NCBI GenBank assembly: GCA_023258825.1
Contig: JALQWE010000094.1
Coordinates: forward strand, 1 to 10,078
DNA: 10,078 nt
Origin: Planctomycetaceae bacterium
Lineage (GTDB): Bacteria > Planctomycetota > Planctomycetia > Planctomycetales > Planctomycetaceae
Direction of reading: 5' to 3'
Part shown: positions 1 to 6,550 of the stretch, piece by piece
How the letters are laid out: every line of letters starts with the position of its first letter
Position numbering within the stretch: position 1 is the stretch's first letter
Program-made: the position numbers and the translations under genes
The notes under the pieces: model-generated
Seen by the model: the letters and a program-made list of their open reading frames with translations, nothing else
Told to the model about the DNA's origin: nothing
The model's database searches: none

Positions 1-320
1 ACGGTGAATCCAGCCCATGGCGATGTGCAGTTCTCACTCCATAGTAGGCGCGTCACTAAATGGTGAACATTCGATGCCGGGGTTTCCCCAATGACCATAC
101 TTGAGACGGGCCAGCTTTTGTTCGGCGGTACTTCACGACGCATCAATCATCGGGGGGGATCCTTCAAAACTCACTTCGACAGTCCTTTGGATCGCCGGGG
201 CTTCCCTGATTCCTGCTGACCAGACCGTTGTGTCTGGTTGCCCTGAACCATGCTTTTCACGCCATCACTTTTGTTGGGACTAACCCGAAGAGCTTGATTC
301 TCACGAAAGGTCTGCAGTCA
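1..320. other. Left-edge region without a supported gene
   Basis: No reading frame here looks like a real protein. Frame 1 is open from the left edge to a TGA at 64-66 and could be the last 21 codons of a gene that begins outside the window, but it is too short to judge. A short GGGG-TTT-CCCC inverted repeat lies near 79-89 and could belong to a weak hairpin. The promoter of the gene starting at 321 should lie in the right part of this stretch, but I see no convincing -35/-10 pair. Confidence 0.4.
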
Positions 321-662
321 ATGCAATCAACTCTGTTTCACATTTATTACCGTTTGGTCGACCGACCATTCGCGCGAGTTGTCGTGTTCGCCATTGTGGC
401 GTATCGCAGATGGATCTCCCCTCGCAAGGGGTTCAAATGCGCGCAGGCCGCCATGACACAGGGCGAAAGCTGTTCTGACGTGGGGCTGCGGGCCTTCAGT
501 TCGGCGGGCACCGTTCTGGAAGCAGTTCAGATTGTACAGGACCAGCGTCGCAAATGTCGTGATTCGTTCGTCAAATATCGAGGGCTGAAGGGCGATGCGG
601 TGAAGTTGCTCGCAGTGGCTCCGATCCTGGCTGATGGCGATACGATTATCAAATGTTGCTGA
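321..662 (+). CDS. yidD: YidD-like membrane protein insertion efficiency factor (divergent)
   Basis: This 113-residue protein resembles the YidD family, small inner-membrane-associated proteins thought to help the YidC/Sec route insert membrane proteins. Visible support: a hydrophobic, amphipathic N-terminal helix (about residues 17-28), then the family-like core YRRWISPRKGFKC (residues 28-40), a SCS motif around Cys51, and RRKC ending at Cys79. The spacing between Cys40 and Cys51 is longer than in the classical CRFxPTCSxY form, so this is the divergent ISPRKG-type variant. Two further cysteines end the protein (112-113). The ATG at 321 is chosen because AAAGG lies 10 bases upstream and the family core begins soon after it; an in-frame upstream extension to 228 adds no family-like sequence. 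Canonical yidD sits by rnpA and yidC, and neither is here. Instead it leads an apparent operon with an exported protein and an isoprenoid-synthase-like protein. Family membership is fairly secure; function in this context is inferred. Confidence 0.72.
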   Translation: MQSTLFHIYYRLVDRPFARVVVFAIVAYRRWISPRKGFKCAQAAMTQGESCSDVGLRAFSSAGTVLEAVQIVQDQRRKCRDSFVKYRGLKGDAVKLLAVAPILADGDTIIKCC

Positions 663-691
663 CGCGTCCCCTGACCGCTTATGCACCCTTT

Positions 692-697
692 GGAGAG
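692..697 (+). promoter_or_regulatory. Ribosome binding site (GGAGAG) that selects a TTG start
   Basis: GGAGAG lies six bases before an in-frame TTG at 704. The alternative ATG at 653 overlaps the end of the upstream gene and has no Shine-Dalgarno sequence. Starting at the TTG also puts a basic n-region and a hydrophobic core right at the N-terminus, as in a signal peptide. Confidence 0.65.
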
Positions 698-703
698 ATA
701 TCC

Positions 704-1912
704 TTGATCAGGCACTTCACAGCGACGGTGGTCCTCTTTGGCCTGCTGCAGGCCGTCATTCCGAGCAACGTGATGTCTCAGGAGTCGACGGCGGAATTTT
801 CCATTTCATTATCGGAACAACAACTCATCACGGCTCACTGCTTTCTGGAGGGTTGCACTGAGGCTTTTGATGCGATTCCTGCACTCGGACCAATTATTAA
901 AGGCGGTTCAAAAGCAGGACTTTCTCTGTTGCTGCCCAGCGAAGAGTCTGCAACCAGAAGAGCCATCCAAATCAATCATGAGAAACTTCTGACGCAACTT
1001 GGAACAGTGAATACGCGGCTGATGGACATCGCTTCATCAATCGACGAGATCAGGGAATCGGTCGAAGCAGCGCCTGAACAGGAGCTGTATGTGGACTGCA
1101 GAACGCTGTATTCGCAACTGGTAGACAGTCCTGCAACTGCAGGGCAAATGGAGGCGATGATCCGGGAGCTTGAAACACGTGTTTACAACGCATCACACAT
1201 GCTGGAGCTGCGGCCACGTGGATTGGTTTTCTATCTCGCAGTCTCCAACGCATCGCTCTCCCTGAATTGCCTGCAGGAAGCCAGTGTCAGACTCAAGGTA
1301 TCGGAGGAACAGCAAAAAAAACTCAAAGTCGTCTCAGCTCGAATTGACCAGATTCTCAACACATGCTCGTCGAAAGGCAGCTACAGTCCTGACAACTGTC
1401 AGGAACTCTGGAAACGGTACGACGACTGTCGTGCAACAAGCCGACGATTGCTGGAGGAAGCAGGACTGTCTGAAGCTGCGACAGCTGATGCATTCGCGGT
1501 CAATCGATTCGCGTTTTCGGGTCGTGAGCCCGACGGAAAACCCGACATTGAATACAGTATCCTCCGCTTCAGCCGTGAAGAGAAGTGGAAATTCAAGTCG
1601 TCGACATACGGACTGACTGTCAATGGCGGATTGGTTAAGACGCGGAATGGCTTTGAATCTTTTGAACCGGTGTCCATGGCAGGATTTACAAACGGGACTC
1701 CAGAGTCCCCTGTATCCACGATTGAAATTGACTCGGAAGGTGATCAGGCGAAACGCACACTTGAGGACCGCGTCAGAGAGCGAATTGAGGCCTACAACGA
1801 CAGTCTTGATGCCACCAATCAATCGTGCGCTGCCTGTGTGGTTGCTGAGGCCGCGAAGAAGCTGGTCGAGATGAATAAGAAGGCTCTGACAACTTCATAC
1901 ACGGGCCGATAG
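704..1912 (+). CDS. Exported cysteine-containing protein of unknown function
   Basis: I do not recognise the family. Started at TTG 704 the product has 402 residues. It opens with a typical Sec signal peptide: Arg3/His4, a hydrophobic core at about 6-20, and possible cleavage near residue 25. The mature part has no further transmembrane helix. Residues 33-80 contain a hydrophobic, glycine-rich stretch after Cys46 and Cys51; 85-120 and 195-220 look helical and possibly coiled-coil; 265-345 is richer in beta-like and polar residues. Nine cysteines (46, 51, 132, 189, 221, 232, 242, 375, 378) suggest disulfides in an oxidising compartment; the last pair forms a CAAC motif. The gene begins 41 bases after the YidD-like gene and ends one base before the next start, so the three are probably co-transcribed. 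Starting at ATG 653 would add 17 residues before the signal peptide. Function cannot be assigned. Confidence 0.8.
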   Translation: MIRHFTATVVLFGLLQAVIPSNVMSQESTAEFSISLSEQQLITAHCFLEGCTEAFDAIPALGPIIKGGSKAGLSLLLPSEESATRRAIQINHEKLLTQLGTVNTRLMDIASSIDEIRESVEAAPEQELYVDCRTLYSQLVDSPATAGQMEAMIRELETRVYNASHMLELRPRGLVFYLAVSNASLSLNCLQEASVRLKVSEEQQKKLKVVSARIDQILNTCSSKGSYSPDNCQELWKRYDDCRATSRRLLEEAGLSEAATADAFAVNRFAFSGREPDGKPDIEYSILRFSREEKWKFKSSTYGLTVNGGLVKTRNGFESFEPVSMAGFTNGTPESPVSTIEIDSEGDQAKRTLEDRVRERIEAYNDSLDATNQSCAACVVAEAAKKLVEMNKKALTTSYTGR

Positions 1913-1913
1913 A

Positions 1914-3569
1914 ATGTCGAACGCCGGCTTTACGTCCGTCAGGCAGTTACTGATCAGGAAGAAGGTTGCATCGTTCCGCAGGTCCGTAAAGCCCGACGGG
2001 CATCTGGAAACAACATTTGTCGAGCTGTTTGTTCAATCCCGATTCCGTCATTACGTCCTGGCGTATCTCACGGTTCAGGAAGGTGAGCCGTTTGAAGGGG
2101 AGGCTGGTTACGACACGAATGCTCCAAAACTGATTGACGGGTTGCTGCGATCCATCGGAACCGACTCGCTTTTGACGTTGAGACCCGGAATCAGAAGTTT
2201 CCGATTTGATTTCTGTCTCGACCCGCTGATCTCCCTACGTAAAATCTACGCGATGGAGTTCGAGTCCTGTGGTGGGCGGGTTTCAATTCTGAAATGGTTT
2301 TCCAGATTCGTGCTGTTGCGTCAGTTCAGGGCAAGGTGCCTGATCATCCGGCTACTGCTCAGCAGCTATGGACGCTTCTATCTCGGTCGACAAACAACCA
2401 CCGAATGGATCAACTCGGCTGTACAGAGCCCCAATGGCAGACGTCTTGTCGCGTTCCTGCTGCTATTCCTCTTCCCGTGTGCCCGTCAGTTTTCAAAGGC
2501 GGAATGGGATCAGGTTTTCTCAGCAATCACCGGCTACTTTGGCCAGCGAATTCCAGAACTTCTCAGCGTGATTCCGGCGAAATCGATTGAGTCCAATGGA
2601 CTCATTAAACTTGCCAAAGTCTTCTTTGGGACTCTGGTCGGCTCCAGTGCCTGCCGCGGACGATGGCAGGTCGACAACCTCAACTTCGTTGTGAATTCCA
2701 TCCGTCTTGCCTACTCCTGGGGAATCACGTATCCCCTTGTAGACAATCTGCTTGACAGTGACGCCACACCCGATGCTTTGCGTTCTGAAATCTGTCGGAC
2801 ATTGCACGCCGTTTTTGAAGGCAGTGAGCCCGATCCTGAGTCATCTGAAGAAACGCTCTCTGCAGAAGTTCGGCAACTGAAGGAGAGACTTACCGAAGTT
2901 GTGCGGCTGATCCCTGAATCGAACCGGGCTCGGGCGCGGTCATTGCTGATACAGTTGCTCGACGTGCACAGGCGCGACTCGATGCGACGTCTCGATAATG
3001 ATGCGAACGCCATTGATCTCCAGGAGGTACTTGCCGACACCGTGCAGAAAGCGTCACTGGTCAGGCTCGCGACGATGGAGATTTGTGGAATTACGACAGG
3101 GGCAGATGTTGTTCAACGCTGCGAAGAACGAGGCCTTTTCAATCAGTATGGTGATGATCTCTGGGATATTTACGAAGATTTTGAGGAAAACCGCTGCACT
3201 CCCTTCACGCTGTTTCTGAATAAAGGGTTAGGCGATAACCCATTTCGCTACTACGTCGCCTGCACTTTGAGCCTGACTGCGAACATGTCCCGTTATCGAA
3301 AGATGGCGGCTCTGATGGGATGTGCCGAGTCTTTCCGCGATCTGACGCTTAGCCTTGCGAAGACCAACAGCGATGTGCTGCAGGTGTCACGGTATATCCA
3401 GGAAGTGCTGACGGAACAGGGTATCGACGACATAGACGAGTTTCTTGCTGCCGTCCCTCATGTGGATTTCGATGCGGTTCTATTTGAGGCGGAACGCGCT
3501 GTGATAGACAGTCTTCGTCGAGGACTGAGGAGGAATCATTCTCAGGACAACAGCATCCGGGCCGGATGA
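1914..3569 (+). CDS. Divergent class I isoprenoid (prenyl) synthase-like protein
   Basis: This 551-residue, mostly helical protein carries the signature layout of class I isoprenoid synthases, which bind allylic diphosphates through Mg2+ held by two aspartate-rich motifs. The first is LVDNLLDSD with Asp277, Asp281 and Asp283, i.e. DNxxD instead of DDxxD. The second is YGDDLWDIYED with Asp414, Asp415 and Asp418, a full DDxxD. They are 137 residues apart, close to the helix D to helix H distance in trans-prenyltransferases. Before the second, VQKASLVRL (Lys379) resembles the KTAxL segment of polyprenyl synthases. About 240 N-terminal residues are unassigned and include a short hydrophobic run (179-190); about 110 residues follow the catalytic region. 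There is no signal peptide. The ATG lies one base after the preceding stop, implying translational coupling. Substrate and product are unknown. A catalytically altered or non-prenyl all-helical protein remains possible, because the call rests on motifs read by eye. Confidence 0.6.
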   Translation: MSNAGFTSVRQLLIRKKVASFRRSVKPDGHLETTFVELFVQSRFRHYVLAYLTVQEGEPFEGEAGYDTNAPKLIDGLLRSIGTDSLLTLRPGIRSFRFDFCLDPLISLRKIYAMEFESCGGRVSILKWFSRFVLLRQFRARCLIIRLLLSSYGRFYLGRQTTTEWINSAVQSPNGRRLVAFLLLFLFPCARQFSKAEWDQVFSAITGYFGQRIPELLSVIPAKSIESNGLIKLAKVFFGTLVGSSACRGRWQVDNLNFVVNSIRLAYSWGITYPLVDNLLDSDATPDALRSEICRTLHAVFEGSEPDPESSEETLSAEVRQLKERLTEVVRLIPESNRARARSLLIQLLDVHRRDSMRRLDNDANAIDLQEVLADTVQKASLVRLATMEICGITTGADVVQRCEERGLFNQYGDDLWDIYEDFEENRCTPFTLFLNKGLGDNPFRYYVACTLSLTANMSRYRKMAALMGCAESFRDLTLSLAKTNSDVLQVSRYIQEVLTEQGIDDIDEFLAAVPHVDFDAVLFEAERAVIDSLRRGLRRNHSQDNSIRAG

Positions 3570-3695
3570 GAGCATCATTTCAAACGCGCAATTTGCTCTG
3601 GAGGCTGATCACCAGGGCCTGCTACGCACAGCACGCAATCCGGTCACCCGCACACGTCGATCCAGACTTTGCGGTGCGTCTCCCTGCGCCCTCCT

Positions 3696-3718
3696 TCATC
3701 GCTGCAGACGTGCGATGA
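3696..3718. repeat. Inverted repeat (7-bp stem, 9-base loop)
   Basis: TCATCGC at 3696-3702 pairs perfectly with GCGATGA at 3712-3718 around a nine-base loop. It lies about 130 bases after the isoprenoid-synthase-like gene. It is not followed by a T-run, so a terminator role is not supported; a regulatory or structural RNA role is possible. Confidence 0.3.
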
Positions 3719-3815
3719 CACGGCTACAGCTCGACTGCGGCGGTGGGAAACGGACGCACAATACCGGCAGTCGCACACGGCCCGTTCACGCGTTTTCCCG
3801 GGTGGCTCGATCGCA

Positions 3816-3853
3816 CTGATCGCCCCACAATCGCATCGGTCAGAAAAATTTTT
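3816..3853 (+). terminator. Possible terminator hairpin followed by AAAAATTTTT
   Basis: CTGATCG (3816-3822) pairs with CGGTCAG (3837-3843), including one G-T pair, across a 14-base loop. Five A and five T follow. The T-run is displaced from the stem by the A-run and the stem is short, so this is a weak candidate for the end of the 321-3569 transcript, about 247 bases downstream of its last stop. Confidence 0.25.
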
Positions 3854-4034
3854 CAAAGTCGCGTTAATACCCTTCGTAATACCTTCTGAAGGAGTTTTTC
3901 ACGGCACGGCAAGATGGCGTCAGACAATAGGGACCACGTCCAGTCCCGGACGGGTGCCAGCCTGATCAGTGTTCTCTCATTATTTTTATTGCCGCGACTA
4001 TTCGACCTGTATCTCAACGAATCGGAGTAGTTTC

Positions 4035-4280
4035 ATGGGACTAAAACTTGAGTTTCACGTGAACGGCAAAGTGCACGTGCACGACATTCGAGCACAGGGC
4101 GACGAACTTCGGTCGCTCGGCGACAGCGTTCTTCAGGATTACCCCAACGCATCCCTCATTCGCTTTTGGACTGATGATCTTTACGGTCTGGGAAGACAGT
4201 GGAAGTTCCTGGAATACAGCGGTGGACGCTGGGGGAACTTCAACTCTCCGCCTAACAGGACGGCTGACGGATTTCGGTAA
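4035..4280 (+). CDS. Small hypothetical protein (81 residues)
   Basis: I do not recognise a family. The start at ATG 4035 is supported by GGAG seven bases upstream (4024-4027); the frame stays open upstream to 3969, but that part lacks a ribosome binding site and looks non-coding. The product is soluble-looking, with no signal peptide or membrane segment. It starts with a beta-like, His-containing segment (KLEFHVNGKVHVHDI, residues 4-18), then a predicted helix (about 20-34) and a C-terminal half rich in Trp, Tyr, Gly and Asn. The alternation suggests a small compact alpha/beta fold. Cysteines are absent, unlike the downstream zinc-ribbon proteins. A GC-rich hairpin follows at 4303-4326, so it may be transcribed separately from the gene at 4422, which is 141 bases away. 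Function unknown. Confidence 0.6.
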   Translation: MGLKLEFHVNGKVHVHDIRAQGDELRSLGDSVLQDYPNASLIRFWTDDLYGLGRQWKFLEYSGGRWGNFNSPPNRTADGFR

Positions 4281-4302
4281 ACGCAGGCTGATTCTCTGCT
4301 GA

Positions 4303-4326
4303 GTACCCTGGGGCGTCCCGGGGTAC
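4303..4326 (+). terminator. Strong GC-rich hairpin after the 81-residue gene
   Basis: GTACCCTGGG at 4303-4312 pairs with CCCGGGGTAC at 4317-4326 (ten pairs, one G-T) around the tetraloop GCGT. It sits 22 bases after the stop at 4280. There is no T-run behind it, so it may act as a non-canonical terminator, an RNA-stabilising 3' end, or a 5' leader structure of the next gene. Confidence 0.4.
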
Positions 4327-4421
4327 CCGGCAGTGATGTCTGCGTGTCTGCACAGAGTGCCAAACGCGGGTCGTGGTTGAACAGTGAGTGTGGTGTGTTT
4401 TAACAATCAGGAGAGAACGCG

Positions 4422-5345
4422 ATGCCGATCAAAGTTCAATGTCCCGGGTGTCAGTCGAAACTGGTTGTCCAGGAGGACAATCTGGGGAAGGCACATCGCT
4501 GTCCGCGGTGTCAGCAGCCGATTGCCCTGGACGGAAAAAATCTCGCTGCTTCCGCTCCAGCGACAGCGACGACCATGGCGTCTGCGACAGGTGCTCCCAG
4601 CGTGCCAACGCAGCCACAGGTTCGCAGTCGCCTGAGAAGCTTGTTGAAGCGGGTGCTGGTTTTCCTGGTAGTCTGCTGCGTGGGCATCCCCGTGCTGTTG
4701 CTGTCACTTGTAGGTCTCGCGGCAATATTCACAGGCAGCCCCGGAAATTCGCAGGCTGCCACCAATTCCAGCGGTGATTCCTCGGGCAGCACTTCAGGGA
4801 GCGAAGGAACGACGGCTGCGCAAAACCCCACTTCCTCAATCCCAGTTTACACAACCCCCGTCATTGAAACGCCGCAGGTAGACACGGCAGCGAAGGAAGC
4901 TGCGGCCCGCAATCAGGAAGCCTGGCGGCAACTGGCACTGTGCGACAATCGCTATGAGCGACTTTCACGAGAATCACCGCTGGAATACTGGGAGGCCATG
5001 CGTCAGGGGTATGGAGAAATCGATGTCCGGAATGTGGACTGGGAATTTGTAAGTCTGGTGGAAGACTACCGCACACTGTTTCTGGATCACGCAAACACAC
5101 ACCGCCAGTGGGCACAGGAGCGTCAGGTGCTGGTGAACATTGTCGATGGTGCTCCGGTGCCTGAGAGCTTTGCGGAAGGACTCGTTGTCGGATTTGCCGG
5201 AGCAGTGACGATCAACGCGATTAACGAACTCGATGCACGCTACCAAAATCAAATTTTATCGCTCAAGCCGCGGATGGACGAACTCCAGGAAAGGGAGAGC
5301 ACACTCAGGGCTCTGATGACGGAACGCCATGGCGTTTCCATGTGA
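4422..5345 (+). CDS. Zinc-ribbon protein with one transmembrane helix
   Basis: The 307-residue product begins with a zinc ribbon: CPGC (Cys7, Cys10) and CPRC (Cys27, Cys30) with 16 residues between the pairs, a layout like the MJ0042-type ribbon that is frequent in planctomycete membrane proteins. An Ala/Thr/Pro linker (41-66), a basic segment (RSRLRSLLKR, 68-77) and one hydrophobic helix (about 78-103) follow. The positive-inside rule puts the ribbon in the cytoplasm. Beyond the helix lies a Ser/Gly/Thr-rich linker (about 105-150), then a helical, charged domain (about 155-307) with a Gly/Ala-rich hydrophobic patch near 246-266 and coiled-coil-like ends. The start has a strong ribosome binding site, AGGAGAG, six bases upstream (4409-4415). 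The design suggests a cytoplasmic metal-binding or protein/nucleic-acid-contacting tip joined to an exported helical domain. The exported domain is not recognised and the function is unknown. Confidence 0.75.
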   Translation: MPIKVQCPGCQSKLVVQEDNLGKAHRCPRCQQPIALDGKNLAASAPATATTMASATGAPSVPTQPQVRSRLRSLLKRVLVFLVVCCVGIPVLLLSLVGLAAIFTGSPGNSQAATNSSGDSSGSTSGSEGTTAAQNPTSSIPVYTTPVIETPQVDTAAKEAAARNQEAWRQLALCDNRYERLSRESPLEYWEAMRQGYGEIDVRNVDWEFVSLVEDYRTLFLDHANTHRQWAQERQVLVNIVDGAPVPESFAEGLVVGFAGAVTINAINELDARYQNQILSLKPRMDELQERESTLRALMTERHGVSM

Positions 5346-5657
5346 GTTGCCAGCGTGAAACCGTCCCACAGCCCGGGCAAGTGACTCCGCAGGGGCTGCT
5401 GACGATCTGTGAATCTGTCAGATGCTGCCGCAGAGATCCCGAGGCCTGGGCGCAGCCTGCGGGAAGCGCTGCCATGTCGTGCCGGTTCAAGTCCGGGCCA
5501 CGTTGCCTGCCAGGTGGCAACGAGTGGGAATCATCTGACATGTGTCATGAAGGTGTGCAGCCCGCTGCTCTGGCCTTGTGGTTGCAGAGGGTGTCGTTCC
5601 AGATCAGGAATCTGTCCATCGACAGTTGAAAGAAACCTTAGAAAGCAGAGGTTCAGA
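5346..5657. other. 312-bp intergenic region with two hairpins
   Basis: No supported gene. An open frame that would start at GTG 5342, overlapping the previous stop, runs to 5629, but it has no ribosome binding site and no recognisable protein features. The region holds a hairpin at 5399-5421 and a 7-bp inverted repeat at 5501-5522 (CGTTGCC / GGCAACG, eight-base loop). It may carry a small RNA or an untranslated leader for the gene at 5658, but I see no clear promoter. Confidence 0.4.
5399..5421 (+). terminator. Hairpin downstream of the zinc-ribbon gene
   Basis: CTGACGAT pairs with ATC-T-GTCAG, giving eight base pairs with a single bulged T and a six-base loop. It begins 54 bases after the stop at 5345. 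It has no T-run, so its role as a transcript end is uncertain. Confidence 0.25.
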
Positions 5658-5945
5658 ATGGCCGTCAAATGTGGTCATTGTGGTGCGGCTATCAGCATGA
5701 AAATATCCAAAGTCGCACTCGCAGTGGGTGGCAGTGTCGCCATGATCCCGCTCGCGGCGGCTTTCGGTTTGAAAGCCGGGCTGATTGCGCTCGGTGTGGC
5801 GGCATGGCAGGGAAACAGTAATGCATTGCAGTTGCTGCGATTGAAGCAGCAACTGATGAAGGCCTCAGAAAAGTGCGGATCCTTCTTCTACTGCAGCAGT
5901 TGCGGCAAAGACGCCTCGGTTGGTGAGGTATTTTCGCAGCTGTAA
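5658..5945 (+). CDS. Small protein with a zinc ribbon split by a hydrophobic segment
   Basis: I do not recognise a named family. The 95-residue product begins with CGHC (Cys5, Cys8) and carries a second pair, CSSC (Cys79, Cys82), near its end; Cys73 lies just before it. Between the halves is a long hydrophobic, Gly/Ala-rich segment (about 18-50) and a Gln/Leu/Lys-rich helix (about 56-70). If both CxxC knuckles bind one zinc they must be on the same side of the membrane, so the hydrophobic part would be a re-entrant hairpin or two short helices. The ATG at 5658 is preceded by AGAGG six bases upstream (5647-5651); the upstream open frame to 5409 has no such signal. The gene lies 49 bases before the membrane-protein gene at 5995, so the two are probably co-transcribed. 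Function unknown. Confidence 0.65.
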   Translation: MAVKCGHCGAAISMKISKVALAVGGSVAMIPLAAAFGLKAGLIALGVAAWQGNSNALQLLRLKQQLMKASEKCGSFFYCSSCGKDASVGEVFSQL

Positions 5946-5994
5946 TGCAGCGTTGATTCCGGACAGTGTGAACACTCAAAAACAGGATTCCACG

Positions 5995-6462
5995 ATGAAG
6001 TGGCCTACCGACAGATTTCTGCAGTACGTGATCTGCTGGTTTATCACTGGATGGTTCTGGCAACTCATTTTTTCGCAACAGCATTCGTCAGCGACAGTCA
6101 ACGAAACAATTGGTCGGGTATTCGTCAATCTCATCAGTCCGATGATGTTTGGGGCGATCTGTTCCGAGTTTCCGCTGGTTTCATGGTCGGCCGCGGGCTG
6201 TGGTATGGTCTTTGTCAGCACCCTGACAATTGGGACGATACGATCTGCGTATGCCGCCAAATACGCTCTGGCCTCTTACTTCATGCTGACGATGTTTACG
6301 CTTTGGGTGGAACCCTGGATCACACTCTCCGGCGTGGTGGTCATGTTTTTGGAGATTCTGTTCAAAATGTCGTCGATGGTTGTGGACGTGGGAATCTCGT
6401 TCCTCGCACTGATGATGTGGCAGAAGGCGGCCTCCCATGTGGACTCGGAACTGGGCGCGTAA
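5995..6462 (+). CDS. Polytopic membrane protein of unknown function
   Basis: The 155-residue product is strongly hydrophobic, with four or five likely membrane helices at about 10-27, 41-58, 62-82, 91-118 and 126-142. No family motif is recognised. Aromatic residues are clustered in the first helix (several Trp and Phe). Short charged segments (RSAYAAK at 83-89 and the C-terminal tail after 142) probably mark loops. The ATG at 5995 is chosen because AGGA lies eight bases upstream and the membrane segment begins shortly after; an extension to 5920 would overlap the preceding gene. It is the last plus-strand gene before the convergent kinase gene, 88 bases away, and I see no clear terminator between them. 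It may work with the split zinc-ribbon protein just upstream, but this rests on proximity only. Confidence 0.65.
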   Translation: MKWPTDRFLQYVICWFITGWFWQLIFSQQHSSATVNETIGRVFVNLISPMMFGAICSEFPLVSWSAAGCGMVFVSTLTIGTIRSAYAAKYALASYFMLTMFTLWVEPWITLSGVVVMFLEILFKMSSMVVDVGISFLALMMWQKAASHVDSELGA

Positions 6463-6550
6463 GCGAAAAGGGAAGGTGCCGGAGCAATGTCGACTTTGGC
6501 ACAGGCCACAAACCAGACAGGACACTTGTCGCCGGGAAATCCGTGCCGTC

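Larger units (their letters stand above)
3570..4034. other. 465-bp intergenic region with inverted repeats
   Basis: I see no convincing gene. Open frames on both strands (3669-3965 plus, 3644-3856 minus) begin at TTG, lack ribosome binding sites and have unstructured compositions. The region holds a 7-bp inverted repeat at 3696-3718, a possible terminator at 3816-3853, a perfect palindrome GAAAAATTTTTC at 3843-3854, two TAATACC copies 12 bases apart (3865-3871 and 3877-3883) and the near-palindrome CCTTCTGAAGG at 3882-3892. The promoter of the gene at 4035 is probably in the AT-richer part between about 3845 and 4020, but no single site stands out. Confidence 0.45.

Noticed and set aside
3644..3856. 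Minus-strand frame with CxCG...CxCxxC resembling a zinc ribbon
   Set aside because: It begins at TTG inside an AT palindrome, has no well-placed ribosome binding site, its remainder is Arg/Ser-rich without structure, and the cysteine spacing does not match a standard ribbon.
3669..3965. Plus-strand 98-codon frame in the large gap
   Set aside because: TTG start, no ribosome binding site, low-complexity non-coding-like composition, no family resemblance.
5482..5496. tRNA T-arm-like sequence CCGG-TTCAAGT-CCGG
   Set aside because: Only four stem pairs, no matching acceptor stem and no anticodon or D arm around it.
5342..5629. Frame starting at GTG overlapping the stop of the zinc-ribbon gene
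   Set aside because: The overlap could suggest coupling, but there is no ribosome binding site and the translation looks random, rich in Cys, Arg, Pro and Ser.
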